A stretch of DNA of 64,000 nucleotides, taken from the NCBI RefSeq assembly GCF_932526225.1, contig NC_064044.1:4581747-4645746 (forward strand), in the 5' to 3' direction. This DNA is from Nematostella vectensis. Its lineage: Eukaryota > Cnidaria > Anthozoa > Actiniaria > Edwardsiidae. The notes under the pieces were generated by a model. The model worked only from the letters and a program-made list of their open reading frames with translations. It was not told the origin of the DNA and ran no database searches. Shown in pieces: positions 20,960 to 32,145 of this stretch; position 1 is the stretch's first letter; every line of letters starts with the position of its first letter. The translations under genes were made by a program, and so were the position numbers.

Positions 20960-22610
20960 ACTCGGCCCAGGTCCACCTGCAGGTACTCGTCTTTTTAATT
21001 AATCTTGGCTGCCCATGCCCCAACGTGTTTCCCGCCAACAGTCTGGTTATTCAGGCGTCCGTAATAAGGGCTTGATGAAGGTTCAAAACGTGACGAAGCC
21101 GTGATACTCGAGTCAGGAATGCTGCCATCTTCCATTCCCAAAGGGTAAGACTTCTTAGCGCAACCTGACAAGATTCAAGGAGTGGCAAACCGCTGTTATT
21201 CTTCTGACTATACTTTATTCACATCAGTATATACAGTAAGTACGTCAACTTTGAACGTGTCGGGTGATATATACTGTAATGTTCTAGGTCGGATGCTAAA
21301 ACAACTCTCTTCTCGTAGATCATCTGCTTAATATTATCGTACTCTTCTCGCATATATACATAGCTCTCCGGCTCCTCTTCTTCTACCCATAATCCCTTAC
21401 ATCCGTTATGTAAGCCCTTACACTTCACTGATCACGGTTCCTGACCACAATCCTACATACTGTAAACTTTTCCGCAAACGTGTTTTCTGTCATTTTTATT
21501 GGGCAGGATGCAGTATGAACTTGCCTTTAAATTCGTGTGAGATAAACATTTTGAGGTTAGTTTATAAATGGTTAGTATAGCATAACAGCTTAGGATTAGA
21601 CATGAAGAAAGAAAATATTATTTTCTTAAAATAGATTTGTTTGCAAATTTATCCTCGGCTACCTCAAAAATCTATAAGATGTGGAACTGCCTTAAGCGGG
21701 TTAATCAACCCTCGTCTTTGCGCCCCCCTGACTGATGTGTGCATTTCCAACACGCTCTCGATTTGCATACCGCTGTGTGGCGTGAAATTGACAACTACTG
21801 CCACCACGAAAAAACAACCCGAGATAGTCCCGCACTTCAAAAAATTCCCCTGCCCCATAAAAGCGCTTCTATGTAGTCTAGTCGATCATAGAAGTTGTCT
21901 AAAGGACCGAATTTTATCAGTGACAAATATCTCTAAAATTCTACGGTTGATCTGAAATATTGCGGAAAATGTGTTTTTATCAGTTTTGCGGAAAGATATT
22001 CTAAATTGGTAGTGTTATTCAAATTGTTGCAACATGAGTTATTGCACAAAATTGGCGGTTGTATTTAAAAAAAAAAACTCGGGTAATAAAGGCTAACATA
22101 AACGCTTTTCGAACGGACTGAACTTCGCCGTCAATTTTTCGGGTCGAAATTCTAAATATATATCTAACTTTTTTTTCTCTTCCACAGATTTTTCACAGAG
22201 GCTGTATCACCACATTGAACTGATTCTGGTAGTGTCGTCAAAAAACTAACGCTCAATTTTGCGTCAGTCTCAAATAAGTGAAAAATATGTTGTTTACTTT
22301 CTATGTGCTACTACATTATTGTTAATACAAATACAATTTTTTAAAGTGTGCACCCTCCATACATTGGGTCATTTTTGGTAAAAAATCTGGAGCAATCGAA
22401 TAAACATTGACTGTTCTGTGCGCTGAATTCAGCTCCGTGCGCTGAATTCAGCTCCGTTCACTTTTGTAATCAACTAGTCCTCTATGTTGCCACATAACGG
22501 CTTGCAGTTAAATGTGCTACTGACTTAGAGACCATTCGGGACATATCTTAACTAGCATTTGGCAGCTTTTTTAACTGTAGAATAACAGTAACAGTTTTCA
22601 GTTAACATAC

Positions 22611-22902
22611 ATCTTATAACCGCTCTTATATCTGCGTAAACATAGTCTTTCATTTTCACGAGTTCGCGAGGCAGGTTTACGTGTGTGACCGTCATGCGTT
22701 TGCATCTCCCTTTTTTCATGTCGTAGTTGATGCTGGCGCAGTTTTCTTTGTCGTCATAGCAGAGTTTGTAGCATTCCCAAAGTTCCCCAACATCTGTCTC
22801 GTCGTAGGGAGATGCAAGGAGTGAATGGCCAAACATGGAGTTCCTTGTTTTCTGATTTGCCGATGTGAGAGGGAATACGAAAAGGCAAAAGAAGAGAAGC
22901 AT
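22611..22902 (-). CDS. Locus A exon 1: signal peptide and PAN/apple domain
   Basis: It starts at ATG 22902 with a hydrophobic leader (MLLFFCLFVFPLTSA), then the PAN module with four cysteines: ECYKLCYDDKENC and GRCKRM. The end is at the donor T/GTATGT, phase 1. The exon is intact; the locus is broken elsewhere. Confidence 0.65.
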
Positions 22903-23426
22903 GTCTTAACTATGTGTCGTCTTCGTGTTTTTTTGAATGAGTGACTCACATAATGGAATACATCTTCTTTAGAAAGGAGGGTACCATGCTGAGATGGTAG
23001 AATTATCCTTTGGGGAAACAAAATGGGGATAATACAGCATGATAATTGTGATCGCAAATTGCATTTTCTGTTGTGCCAAACATTTTAGGGATTTTTAAAA
23101 ATAAAATATATTGAAACTTAACGCACAACTACAACGAGGTTGCTGAACAAACATACATTTTTCTTCCATCAGTCCATACCTAAATATTGACTCCTACCTT
23201 TTACTGATTAAAAGCTAACACCATCTGTCGAAGCCTGAGCATGCGCATGGACTATCGTAATTTCTATTATTACTTCTACGTCGATCATTCTTAAATATTT
23301 TACCTTCAACGTCTTATTCTTAACCCTTCCTTTATACTCCAGTCGACAGAATCTTAGACTCCAATTTCATAATTGTTGAGTCAATATTCAGAACTTTTTT
23401 TTGTTAACATAATCCATGTATATTAA
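22903..23426. promoter_or_regulatory. 5' flank of locus A, shared among blocks
   Basis: DNA upstream of exon 1 is conserved in B (29695 onward), D (44509 onward) and E1 (52387 onward). It includes GAATGAGTGACTCACAT, which holds an AP-1-like TGACTCA palindrome about 45 bp from the ATG. Promoter function is inferred from position only. Confidence 0.3.
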
Positions 23427-23673
23427 AGCCGCATTGTCACCAGTTTACTTCCGGTCGATTACGTAACAATCTACGATGATTTTTAACGGAAAAATGCGAA
23501 AAATATTTCAAAATATTGAAAGCAGTGTGTTTGTTGAAAGTTTCTTTGAGGATGTGATTGATAATTTAGAGCGGATGGCCTGTTTAATATCTCGGATTTT
23601 AATAGATTCTTTTGTCTTTAAACGTTTGAGGTTTCCGTCGGACCTCCAGAAGTAAACTGGTGACAATGCGGCT
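23427..23673. mobile_element. Non-autonomous inverted-repeat element (MITE-like), copy 2
   Basis: 247 bp with the same termini as 7846-8087 (AGCCGCATTGTCACCAGTTT) and TTAA on both sides (23423-23426 and 23674-23677). Blocks B (30223-30226) and D show the empty site TATATTAATGTCC, so this insertion came after the duplication. Confidence 0.9.
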
Positions 23674-23945
23674 TTAATGTCCCTGAATAAATAGAGACAA
23701 GTACTGTATAAGGAAACACTTGTAATCATTATTTCACCCATTCTACGCTAAATGTACACATTGAGAGGTGGAAAATTGGGGAAAAGTCATAACCAGCTTT
23801 TTAAATGTTTATGTGATTCACATGATGGAAGAATGACACATGATGGAATGCATCTTCTTTTGAGAGGAGTAGAATCAAAAAGCCCAAACTGTCGCGATCT
23901 CTTACCAGAACAATAAATACAATACACCAAAAACTGGAAATCGAC

Positions 23946-23987
23946 TCTGCCAAATTTTCGTCTTAAATAAGACTTCTTCAGGGCAGA
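23946..23987 (-). ncRNA. Hammerhead-like fold with CUGAAGA core (block A)
   Basis: The minus strand reads UCUGCC, CUGAAGA, A, a GUCUU/AAGAC stem, GAAA, AUUU, GGCAGA. UCUGCC and GGCAGA form a 6-bp stem I. There is one extra A before stem II and stem III is almost absent, so it departs from the hammerhead consensus. Copies with stem I are at 30495-30536 and 45309-45350. Confidence 0.35.
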
Positions 23988-23993
23988 CTGAAA

Positions 23994-24029
23994 AAGGTGA
24001 ATCGTAACAAGCTTGTTACGATTCACCTT
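23994..24029. repeat. 36-bp perfect palindrome centred on AAGCTT (block A)
   Basis: Arms AAGGTGAATCGTAACAAG and CTTGTTACGATTCACCTT with no spacer. It is extended to 52 bp in block B (30535-30586) and at 45349-45400. Confidence 0.9.
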
Positions 24030-24220
24030 CTTTAGTCTTAGACTCCAATTTCCAGTTTATATATATATATAAACTTGAGTGAAAATTCCCGTCAGCCAAC
24101 AGCCAGTCTATCTAAAAGGATGCAAGATACCAGGGCTCAGTAGCGAAAATATAAATATAGTAGTGTGAAGAAAGATGCTACGGTTCCCAACTTTTAGACA
24201 TTATTAAAAATTTACTAAAC

Positions 24221-24245
24221 GTTTCGGCCCTTCGGCCTTCTTCAG
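24221..24245 (-). ncRNA. Hammerhead-like core with GGCC stem (block A)
   Basis: The minus strand reads CTGAAGA, A, GGCC-GAAG-GGCC, GAAAC. It has the order of a hammerhead core and stem II, but an extra A and no convincing stem I. Related copies are at 31653-31677 (+) and 47183-47207 (-). Confidence 0.25.
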
Positions 24246-24561
24246 TATAAAATAAGTTAAAAAGCTAAAAAATACAATGGGCTAAAAACTACATCTTTAT
24301 ATACTTACAACTTGTAAATTCTTTAAATATAGTGTACTTAAATTACATAATTTACGCGGCGATTACAAATTGTTGATAAAGCTATGTGCTATGTGTTTCA
24401 ATAACCTGAAGAAGTCTTATTAAAGAAGAAAATTTGGCAGAGTCGATTTCCAGTTTTTGGTGTATTGATTTCTTTTGAGAGGAGGGTACCGTGCTGAGAT
24501 GGTACAATTATCGTTTTGAGAAATGGGAATAATACAGCCGAAGCTGCGCCCGGCGGGTGGG

Positions 24562-24562
24562 T

Positions 24563-24622
<60 letters not shown>
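24562..24622. repeat. (AT)n microsatellite
   Basis: About 60 bp of alternating TA. A second TA/TATTATA-rich run is at about 24770-24955. Frames across them are low complexity and not genes. Confidence 0.9.
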
Positions 24623-24627
<5 letters not shown>

Positions 24628-24719
24628 ATGGTTGAAGACTTTCATAGAAAGTGCTCAATACTCGAAAGTAGAGCGGTGTATAGTGTTGGTTTGAGAAAAA
24701 AATACAAACTACATAGGTT

Positions 24720-24760
24720 TCCCTACAGGTCTGTTTCGTGGTTGCCCACTCATCAGGGGA
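24720..24760 (-). ncRNA. Hammerhead ribozyme motif, copy 1
   Basis: The minus strand has CTGATGA, a GTGG-GCAA-CCAC stem II, GAAA, a short ACA/TGT stem III with loop GACC, then the UA cleavage site and a UCCC/GGGA stem I. All core bases agree with the hammerhead consensus. Identical copies are at 46939-46979 and 47546-47586 on the plus strand. Confidence 0.8.
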
Positions 24761-25261
24761 TTTTGTATATATATTTTGTTTATTTTGTATATTGTTGTAT
24801 TTTGTATATTGTATATTTTGTATATTTATATATATCATATATTATATATTATATATTATATATTATATATTATATATTATATATTATATTTATATATATA
24901 TATGTATTATATTTATATTTATATATTATATATTATTATATATTATATACGAGACAAGTGATACTACGACGGCGAAGTCTAAATAAAACTGATTCTAAAT
25001 CACGTGCGTCCAGGCTCTTGAGTCTAGCTCAAACAATTATTAACTAATCTAAATTATACCTCTATTGGACGAAGTCCAATACCACACATAATTTAACTTG
25101 TAATCAGAAACTGTAGAAAATATGACGCAACAACTATGTACAATATATATATATATATATATCAATCCTTTATTGTTTTGCCGGATATAGCAAAGCCACA
25201 TCGCACAAGGAGTGGCATTAAGGACCCTTCGTAATTTCGAACTAAGTGATTCATGAGTAAT

Positions 25262-25960
25262 TGGTGCACTAGCGCCCTTGGAAGACTAGGAATGCAGGCG
25301 AGGGTGGTGGGGCCGGATAGCAACGTAAGTGGCGCTCATAGGCCTGGACTGGGCACAGTGGATGGCCCGCTGTGAGACGAACAACAGGAATCAGTAAACG
25401 GCGCTGTTTAAACTGGATGGTTTTGGACCAACGCACACAAATAACCATTCTCCACGCGCGAATAGAAATATCTGACCGTAACAAATTGCTCGAGGGATCA
25501 TACGATTTTGTAGACTTTGTAACGAGGTTTGATTTACGGAAAAAGGTGTGAAATCCGACCCGGATAGCAGCCAAGAAACCAGAATCCGCATCGTCAGACA
25601 GTAGGGGGTGAATGCGATGGAGTATATCCGGTGTAATCGGCAATTTCTGCTCACGTGCGTCGCCCAAAATGCGACGCAGGCCACGAGTAATAAGTTTAAT
25701 GGCGAAGAGTTCTTAAAAGGTTACGGGGTAACCAAAATGTCGATGAAGGATATTGATTGCATACAAATAGTTAGTAATAGTAGAATATTTGCAGTGAGTA
25801 GACAGATGAATAAGAAACCTGGCAATCTTTCAATGTTGAGCGGGAATGGGTACCAATCCGTACGCTGAACAAAATCGTAGGTAGACACGCCACTGAGATC
25901 GTCGTGTGCCTAACGTAGAGGCCGGTAAGGTATTTTCGAGTTTTACTGAAGCCGCGAAGG
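25262..25960 (-). pseudogene. Tyrosine recombinase relic (DIRS/Crypton-like integrase), copy 1
   Basis: The minus strand carries LPITPDILHRIHPLL, GFHTFFRKSNLV (the position of the first catalytic Arg), RWSKTIQFKQRRLLIPV (Lys region) and LCPVQAYERHLR. This order is typical of eukaryotic tyrosine recombinases of DIRS-type elements. The N-terminal core-binding part is in another frame. The C-terminal HxxR box and catalytic Tyr are absent, so the copy is truncated. Other copies are at 32146-32844 and 47807-48489. Confidence 0.65.
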
Positions 25961-26004
25961 CATGGGATCCTAAATATTTACTACGTTACCACGAACTATT
26001 TATA

Positions 26005-26030
26005 GTTACTACGAAATATTTCGTAGTAAC
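26005..26030. repeat. 26-bp perfect palindrome
   Basis: GTTACTACGAAAT joined directly to its reverse complement. The same palindrome is at 32889-32914 and 48534-48559, upstream of each recombinase relic. Confidence 0.9.
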
Positions 26031-26369
26031 ATTTAGTAATATTCAAGCACTAGAAACTCTTTACCAGAGTATCTTTTTTTACTTGCGATTCCTTACTATA
26101 ATATTGGCATATTCTTCTCTTATTATATTATGCTAACTGTCCGCTTTAGTTTCCTAATTATGACTGCAAAATGCATGTAAAAATAATTTATCATACTTTT
26201 TAAAAATTTCCTGATATAATTTTTATACGAAGGACCCCCTTCAAGTATCTATCGACCCTTCTATGTAGTAGCTACGCCTTCTGGAAATCGCACAATGTAA
26301 AACCCCCTGGGACTTGTTTTTTTTTTCCGTTTAGCTAAGAGTTTTAAGAAAAAAAGGATACACCACAAC

Positions 26370-26765
26370 ACCGAGAAACCATCCACCTGCGATACACAAA
26401 CACAGGGAGACCATGCAGATGGGATACACCCACACAGGAAGACCATGCAGATGGGATACGCCCAGACAGGGGGACCATGCATATGGGATACACCAAGACA
26501 GGGAAACCGTGTAGATGGAATACAACCAGACAGGCAGACCATGCAGATGAAATAAACCCAGTCAAAGAGACCATGCAGATGGGATACACTCAGACAGGTA
26601 GTCCATGCAGATGGGATACACCCAGACAGGAAGACCATGCAGATGGGATACACCCAGACAGGGAGACCATGCAGATAGGATACACCCACACAGGAAGACC
26701 ATGCAAATGAGATACCCCCACACAGGAAGACCATGCAGATGAGATGAACCCAGACAGGGGGTGTA
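26370..26765. repeat. 32-bp satellite, block B copy
   Basis: About 12 units of the ACCATGCAGATGGGATACAC type, continuing into the shared spacer after GACAGGGGGTGTAATTTTCA. Translations over it are not genes. Confidence 0.9.
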
Positions 26766-26998
26766 ATTTTCATAAGGACGATAAGATTTGGGCCATAGCG
26801 TACAATTAAAGGTGTGTGTATTTAACTAGTCCGATAAGTGAAAAACTCTCATACTAGCGTGGCAAAATGTGGCCAAGCCCCCTTCTTGATACTACTTTCT
26901 CGTTTGTTGATGGGAATGAAAATTTCTAGAGGATATTTTATCATAAATACTTATCAAATGTCCACTCTGTTTGTAGTGATTGTCTTATTCTCCTTTTA

Positions 26999-27214
26999 TT
27001 GAAAACTCAATCTATCATGTTTACAGGTGTAAAGATTAACATAGGCCGCAAGGGCCGCAATAAATATTGTGCAAAGTGCAAATTGTGGCTTGCATTTTAT
27101 TTTGGTCTAATGCGATGCACGTGTGTTAATTTTAAAACGCCTTATTGGACTTCTTTATTTTCATTAGAATATCACATTCCATATTTCGTCCTCAAAAGCA
27201 CCCACTTCAAATAG
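26999..27214 (+). other. Conserved spacer ORF next to locus B
   Basis: 71-codon frame with KYCAKCKLWLAF and RCTCVNFKT, the counterpart of 16183-16414. Unknown; may be chance. Confidence 0.25.
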
Positions 27215-27321
27215 AAAAGCCATCGATAGGAGAGGCGTCAATCATTGTTTTTCTAACCCCCTCAACCAAGAAGGGAATTTGCTTAAAATGAAATTGCCAA
27301 ATGCAAAGGTATCTAACTAAG

Positions 27322-29694
27322 TCAAGCTGCACATCCGTAAAACTCCGCTCTCATAGTGATATGATCGTACCAACCCTGAACTAAAATCCTGACGTAACGC
27401 GCCTTGATGAAAGGGAAGAACTCGTTCTTCACCACAGTGGTCTGATCTGAGTTGCCAGGGAAAACCTGAATAAAAAGCTCAAAATTTTATAGCAACAACA
27501 ACAATATAAGAGCTTTATTCAGTTGAAATAAATGTACCTATCATATTGATAAAGATTCCCCTAATCTACCGTTAGACTGTACTCAACATAACACTGTTTT
27601 TACGTTGTCCTACCTTAATCACACCATTCTCGTCTTCGTAACTCTGCCACTGTTCTCCCGTCAGACTGTAATTCACGGTGTACTTAGTCACCCATTGGGG
27701 AAAGTCGTCGCGTCCCTGCGTTGCAACATGAGTAACCAATGTTACTCGGCCCAGGTCCACCTGCAGGTACTCGCCTTTTTGATTAATCTTGGCTGCCCAT
27801 GCCCCAAACTGTTTCTCGCTAACGGCTTGGTTATTAAGGCGTCCGTAATAAGGGCTGTATGAAGGTCCAAAACGTGACGAAGCCGTGATACTCGAGTCAG
27901 GAATGCTGCCATCTTCTATTCCCAAAGGGTAAGATTTCTTAGTGCAACCTGACAAGATTCAAGGAGTGGCAAACCGCTGTTATTCTTCTAACTATACTTT
28001 ATTCACACCAACAGTGAGTACGTCAACTCTGAACGTGTCGGGTGATATATACTGTAATGTTCTAGGTCGGATGCTAAATTAACGGCAATATTCTCGTAGA
28101 TCATCTGCTTAATATTATCGTACTCTTCTCGCATATATACATAGCTCTCCGGCTCCTCTTCTTCTACCCATAATCCCTTACATCCGTTATGTAAGCCCTT
28201 ACATTTCACTGATCACGGTTCCTGACCACAATCCTACATACTGTATACTTTTCCGCAAACGTGTTTTCTGTCATTTTTATTGGGCAGGATGCAGTATGAA
28301 CTTGCCTTTAAATTCGTGTGAGATAAACATTTTGAGGTTAGTTTATAAATGGTTAGTATAGCATAACAGCTTAGGATTAGACATGAAGAAAGAAAATATT
28401 ATTTTCTTAAAATAGATTTGTTTGCAAATTTATCCTCGGCTACCTCAAAAATCTATAAGATGTGGGACTGCCTTAAGCGCGTTATTCACCCCTCGTCTTT
28501 GCGCCCCCCTGACTGATGTGTGCATTTCCAACACGCTCTCGATTTGCATACCGCTGTGTGGCGTGAAATTGACAACTACCGCCAGCACGAAAAAACAACC
28601 CGAGATAGTCCCTCACTTCAAAAAATTCCCCTGCCCCATAAAAGCGCTTCTATGTAGTCTAGTCGATCATAGAAGTTGTCTAAAGGACCGAATTTTATCA
28701 GTGACAAATATCTCTAAAATTCTACGGTTGATCTGAAATATTGCGGAAAATGTGTTTTTATCAGTTTTGCGGAAAGATCTTCTAAATTGGTAGTGTTATT
28801 TAAATTGTTGCAACTTTCTTTCTTAACATAGCCAGAACCAAATTTGACATGAGTTATTGCACACAATTGGCGGGTCGAAATTCTAAATATATATCTAACT
28901 TTTTTTTCTCTTCCACAGATTTTTTTCTAACTTTCACAGAGGCTGTATCACCACATTGAACTAATTCTGGTAGTGTCGTCAAAAAGCTAACGCTCAATTT
29001 TGCGTCAGTCTCAAATAAGTGAAAAACATATTGTTTACTTTTTATGTGCTACTACATTATTGTTAATACAAATACAATTTTTAAAAGTGTGCACCCTCCA
29101 TACATTGGGTCATCTTTGGTAAAAAGTCTGGAGCAATCGCATAAACATTGACTGTTCTGTGCGAAGTTGTAAATTGATAACGCCCTGTTAATGATCTGTG
29201 ATTAACGCGCGAGCGACCTTAACCCAAATCCGCTAAATTCAGCTCCGTTCACTTTTGTAACCAACTAGTCCTCTATGTTGCCACATAACGGCTTGCAGGA
29301 AAATGTGTTACTTACTTAGAGACCATTCGGGATATATCTTAACTTGCATTTGGCAGTATTTTAAACTGTAGAATAACGGTAACCAATTTTCGGTTAACAA
29401 ACCTCTTATATTCGCTCTTATATCCGCGTAAACATGGTCCTTCATTTTCACGAGTTCGCAAGGCAGGTTTACATGTGTAACCTTCATGCGCTTGCATCTC
29501 CCTTTTTTCATGTCGTAATTGATGCTGGCGCAGTTTTCTTTGTCGTCATAGCAGAGTTTGTAGCACTCCCAAAGCTCCCCAACATCTGTCTCGTTGTAGG
29601 GAGATGCAAGGAGTGAATGGCCAAACATGGAGTTCCTTGTTTTCTGATTTGCCGATGTGAGAGGGAATACGAAAAGGCAAAGAAAGAGAAGCAT
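27322..29694 (-). CDS. Locus B: PAN + F5/8C secreted protein (the only apparently intact copy)
   Basis: Exons on the minus strand: 29694-29403 (signal peptide MLLFLCLFVFPLTSA and PAN domain), 28208-28053 (acidic linker WVEEEEPESYVYMREEYDNI), 27948-27614 (F5/8C main part) and 27465-27322 (F5/8C end, stop TGA). Phases are 1, 1 and 0, and agree across every junction. The F5/8C part shows YPLGIEDG, SPYYGRLNNQAV, AWAAKI, YLQVDLGR, THVATQGR, and in the last exon FPGNSDQTT, KARYVRI and a final FYGC. F5/8C domains bind lipids, glycans or proteins at the cell surface; here the partner is unknown. Weak points: donor GTTTGT after exon 1 and GTAGGA after the main F5/8C exon, and the exon-2 donor (GTATAT) is inferred. 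No stop or frameshift is seen. Confidence 0.68.
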
Positions 29695-30494
29695 GTCTTA
29701 ACTATGTGTCGTCTTCGTGTTTTTTGAATGAGTGACTCACATGATGGAATACATCTTCTTTAGAAAGGAGGGTACCATGCTGAGATGGTAGAATTATCCT
29801 TTGGGGAAACAAAACGGGGATAATACAGCATGATAATTGTGATCGCAAATTGCATTTTCTGTTCAAAGTGTTGTGCCAAACATTTTAGGGATTTTTAAAA
29901 ATAATATATATTGAAACTTAACGCACAACTACAACGAGGTTGCTGAACAAACATACATTTTTCTTCCATCAGTCCATACCTAAATATTGACTCCTACCTT
30001 TTACTGATTAAAAGCTAACACCATCTGTCGAAGCCTGAGCATGCGCATGGACTATCGTAATTTCTATTATTACTTCTACGTCGATCATTCTTAAATATTT
30101 TACCTTCAACGTCTTATTCTTAACCCTTCCTTTATACTCCAGTCGACAGAATCTTAGACTCCTATTTCATAATTGTTGAGTCAATATTCGGAACTCTTTT
30201 TTGGTAACATAATCCATGTATATTAATGTCCCTGAATAAATAGAGACAAGTACTGTATAAGGAAACACTTGTAATCATTATTTCACCCATTCTACGCTAA
30301 ATGTACACATTGAGAGGTGGAAAATTGGGGAAAAGTCATAACCAGCTTTTTAAATGTTTATGTGATTCACATGATGGAAAAATGACACATGATGGAATGC
30401 ATCTTCTTTTAAAAGGAGTAGAATCAAAAAGCCCAAACTGTCGCGATCTCTTACCAGAACAATAAATACAATACACCAAAAACTGGAAATCGAC

Positions 30495-30536
30495 TCTGCC
30501 AAATTTTCGTCTTTAATAAGACTTCTTCAGGGCAGA
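30495..30536 (-). ncRNA. Hammerhead-like fold with CUGAAGA core (block B)
   Basis: Same layout as 23946-23987, with stem II GUCUU-AUUA-AAGAC and a 6-bp stem I (UCUGCC/GGCAGA). The first two bases overlap the palindrome at 30535. Off-consensus by one inserted A. Confidence 0.35.
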
Positions 30537-30586
30537 CTGAAGAAGGTGAATCGTAACAAGCTTGTTACGATTCACCTTCTTCAGTC
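30535..30586. repeat. 52-bp perfect palindrome centred on AAGCTT (block B)
   Basis: The arms of 26 bases each run from GACTGAAGAAGG to the central AAGCTT without a spacer or mismatch. This is the full version of the 36-bp palindrome in block A. Confidence 0.92.
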
Positions 30587-30605
30587 TTAGACTCCAATTT
30601 CCAGT

Positions 30606-30639
<34 letters not shown>

Positions 30640-30719
30640 AAACTTGAGTGAAAATTCCCGTCAGCCAACAGCCATTCTATCTAAAAGGATGCAAGATACC
30701 AGGGCTCAGTAGCGAAAAT

Positions 30720-31740
30720 ATAAATATAGTAGTGTAAAGAAAGATGCTACGATTCCCAACTTTTAGACATTATTAAAAATTTACTAAACGTTTCTTCTTC
30801 ACTTCTTCTTCAACTTCATTATTAAAAATTTACTAAACGTTTCTTCTTCACTTCTTCTTCAACTTCTTCAACACTCTTCAACTTCTTCAGTATAAAATAA
30901 GTTAAAAAGCTAAAAAATACAATGGGCTAAAAACTACATCCTTATATACTTACAACTTGTAAATTCTTTAAATATAGTGTACTTAAATTACATCATTTTA
31001 ACGGCGATTACAAATTGTTGATAAAGCTATGTGCTATGTGTTTCAATAACCTGAAGAAGTCTTATTAAAGAATAAAAATTGGCAGAGTCGATTTCCAGTT
31101 TTTGGTGTATTGATTTCTTTTGAGAGGAGGGTACCGTGCTGAGATGGTACAATTATCGTTTTGAGAAATGGGAATAATACAGCCGAAGCCGCGCCCGGCG
31201 GGTGGGTAAAAAATATATGTATATATATAAAAACGAGACAAGTGATATTACGACGGCGAAGTCTAAATAAAACTGATTCTAAATCACGTGCGTCCAGGCT
31301 CTTGAGTCTAGCTCAAACAATTATTAACTAATCTAAATTATACCTCTATTGGACGAAGTCCAATACCACACATAATTTAGTATATATCGGGCAGATCGTT
31401 CGGAAAAATCTTAGTTTTTTGCATTCCTCTACTTTTATGAAAGAGGTCTTTCCGGAAGGTAGTATAATTTCGGCATTTAGAAGGCCTAAAAATCTCAAAG
31501 ACATCCTTGCGCATAGCTTTATCAACAATTTGTAATCGCCGTTAAAATGATGTAATTTAAGTACACTATATTTAAAGAATTTACAAGTTGTAAGTATATA
31601 AGGATGTAGTTTTTAGCCCATTGTATTTTTTAGCTTTTTAACTTATTTTATACTGAAGAAGGCCGAAGGGCCGAAACGTCTAGTAAATTTTTAATAATGT
31701 CTAAAAGTTGGGAATCGTAGCATCTTTCTTCACACTACTA
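30720..31740. repeat. Large inverted repeat in the B-C spacer
   Basis: The stretch about 30720-31040 is repeated in opposite orientation at about 31500-31740 (for example AACTTGTAAATTCTTTAAAT versus its complement near 31575). The left arm has a local TTCTTCTTCA expansion at about 30785-30890 where the GGCC hammerhead-like core would be. Confidence 0.75.
31653..31677 (+). ncRNA. Hammerhead-like core with GGCC stem (B-C spacer)
   Basis: CTGAAGA, A, GGCC-GAAG-GGCC, GAAAC on the plus strand. No convincing stem I. Probably a decayed Penelope-type terminal motif. Confidence 0.25.
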
Positions 31741-32145
31741 TATATATATATAATCGAAAAGCCCAAACTGTCGCGATCTCGTACCAGAACAATGAATACA
31801 ATACACCAAAAACTGGAAATCGACTCTGCCAAATTTTCGTCTTTAATAAGACTTCTTCAGGGCCCTGAAGAAGTTTAATGGTCTTGCTCGAGGGCCTGCC
31901 CTGAAGAAGTCTTATTAAAGAAGAACATTTGGCAGAGTCGATTTCCAGTTTTTGGTGTATTATATATATATATACATATATATAAGAAAATAATATAATC
32001 CTTTATTGTTTTGCCGGATATAGCAAAGCCACATCGCGCAGGGGGTGACCGAAGCCGCGCCCGGCGCGATCGTCCAAACCGCCAGACAACAAAGAGTGGC
32101 ATTAAGGACCCTTCGTAATTTCGAACTAAGTGATTCATGAGTAAT

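Larger units (their letters stand above)
16522..22902 (-). pseudogene. Locus A: PAN + F5/8C gene disrupted by a LINE
   Basis: Minus-strand exons by paralogy and splice signals: exon 1 22902-22611 (signal peptide and PAN, donor GTATGT), exon 2 21427-21275, F5/8C main exon 21164-16813 and terminal exon 16665-16522 ending GCAAC-type GCAA. The PAN module has the ECYKLCYDDKENC and SINYD motifs. The F5/8C domain has YYGRLNN, QVDLGR, THVATQGR and RYVRI. Such proteins are secreted or cell-surface binding proteins; the ligand is unknown. A full LINE (16954-20959) sits between codons for LGR and the downstream part of the main exon, flanked by an 11-bp target duplication. This destroys the exon, so the locus cannot encode the normal protein. 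Confidence 0.75.

Noticed and set aside
21641-21955. 104-codon plus-strand frame repeated at 28422, 35308, 43172 and 51104
   Set aside because: It lies antisense in intron 1 of the PAN/F5-8C loci. It is conserved because the blocks are recent duplicates; locus C already has a shortened version. No motif or splice context.
24625-25047. 140-codon frame rich in Tyr and Ile
   Set aside because: It is a translation of TA microsatellites and of the complement of a hammerhead motif.
25608-26136. Plus-strand frames with MNAMEYIRCNRQF and MPNVEAGKVFSS repeated in three blocks
   Set aside because: They are antisense to the tyrosine-recombinase relic, whose minus-strand motifs explain the DNA.
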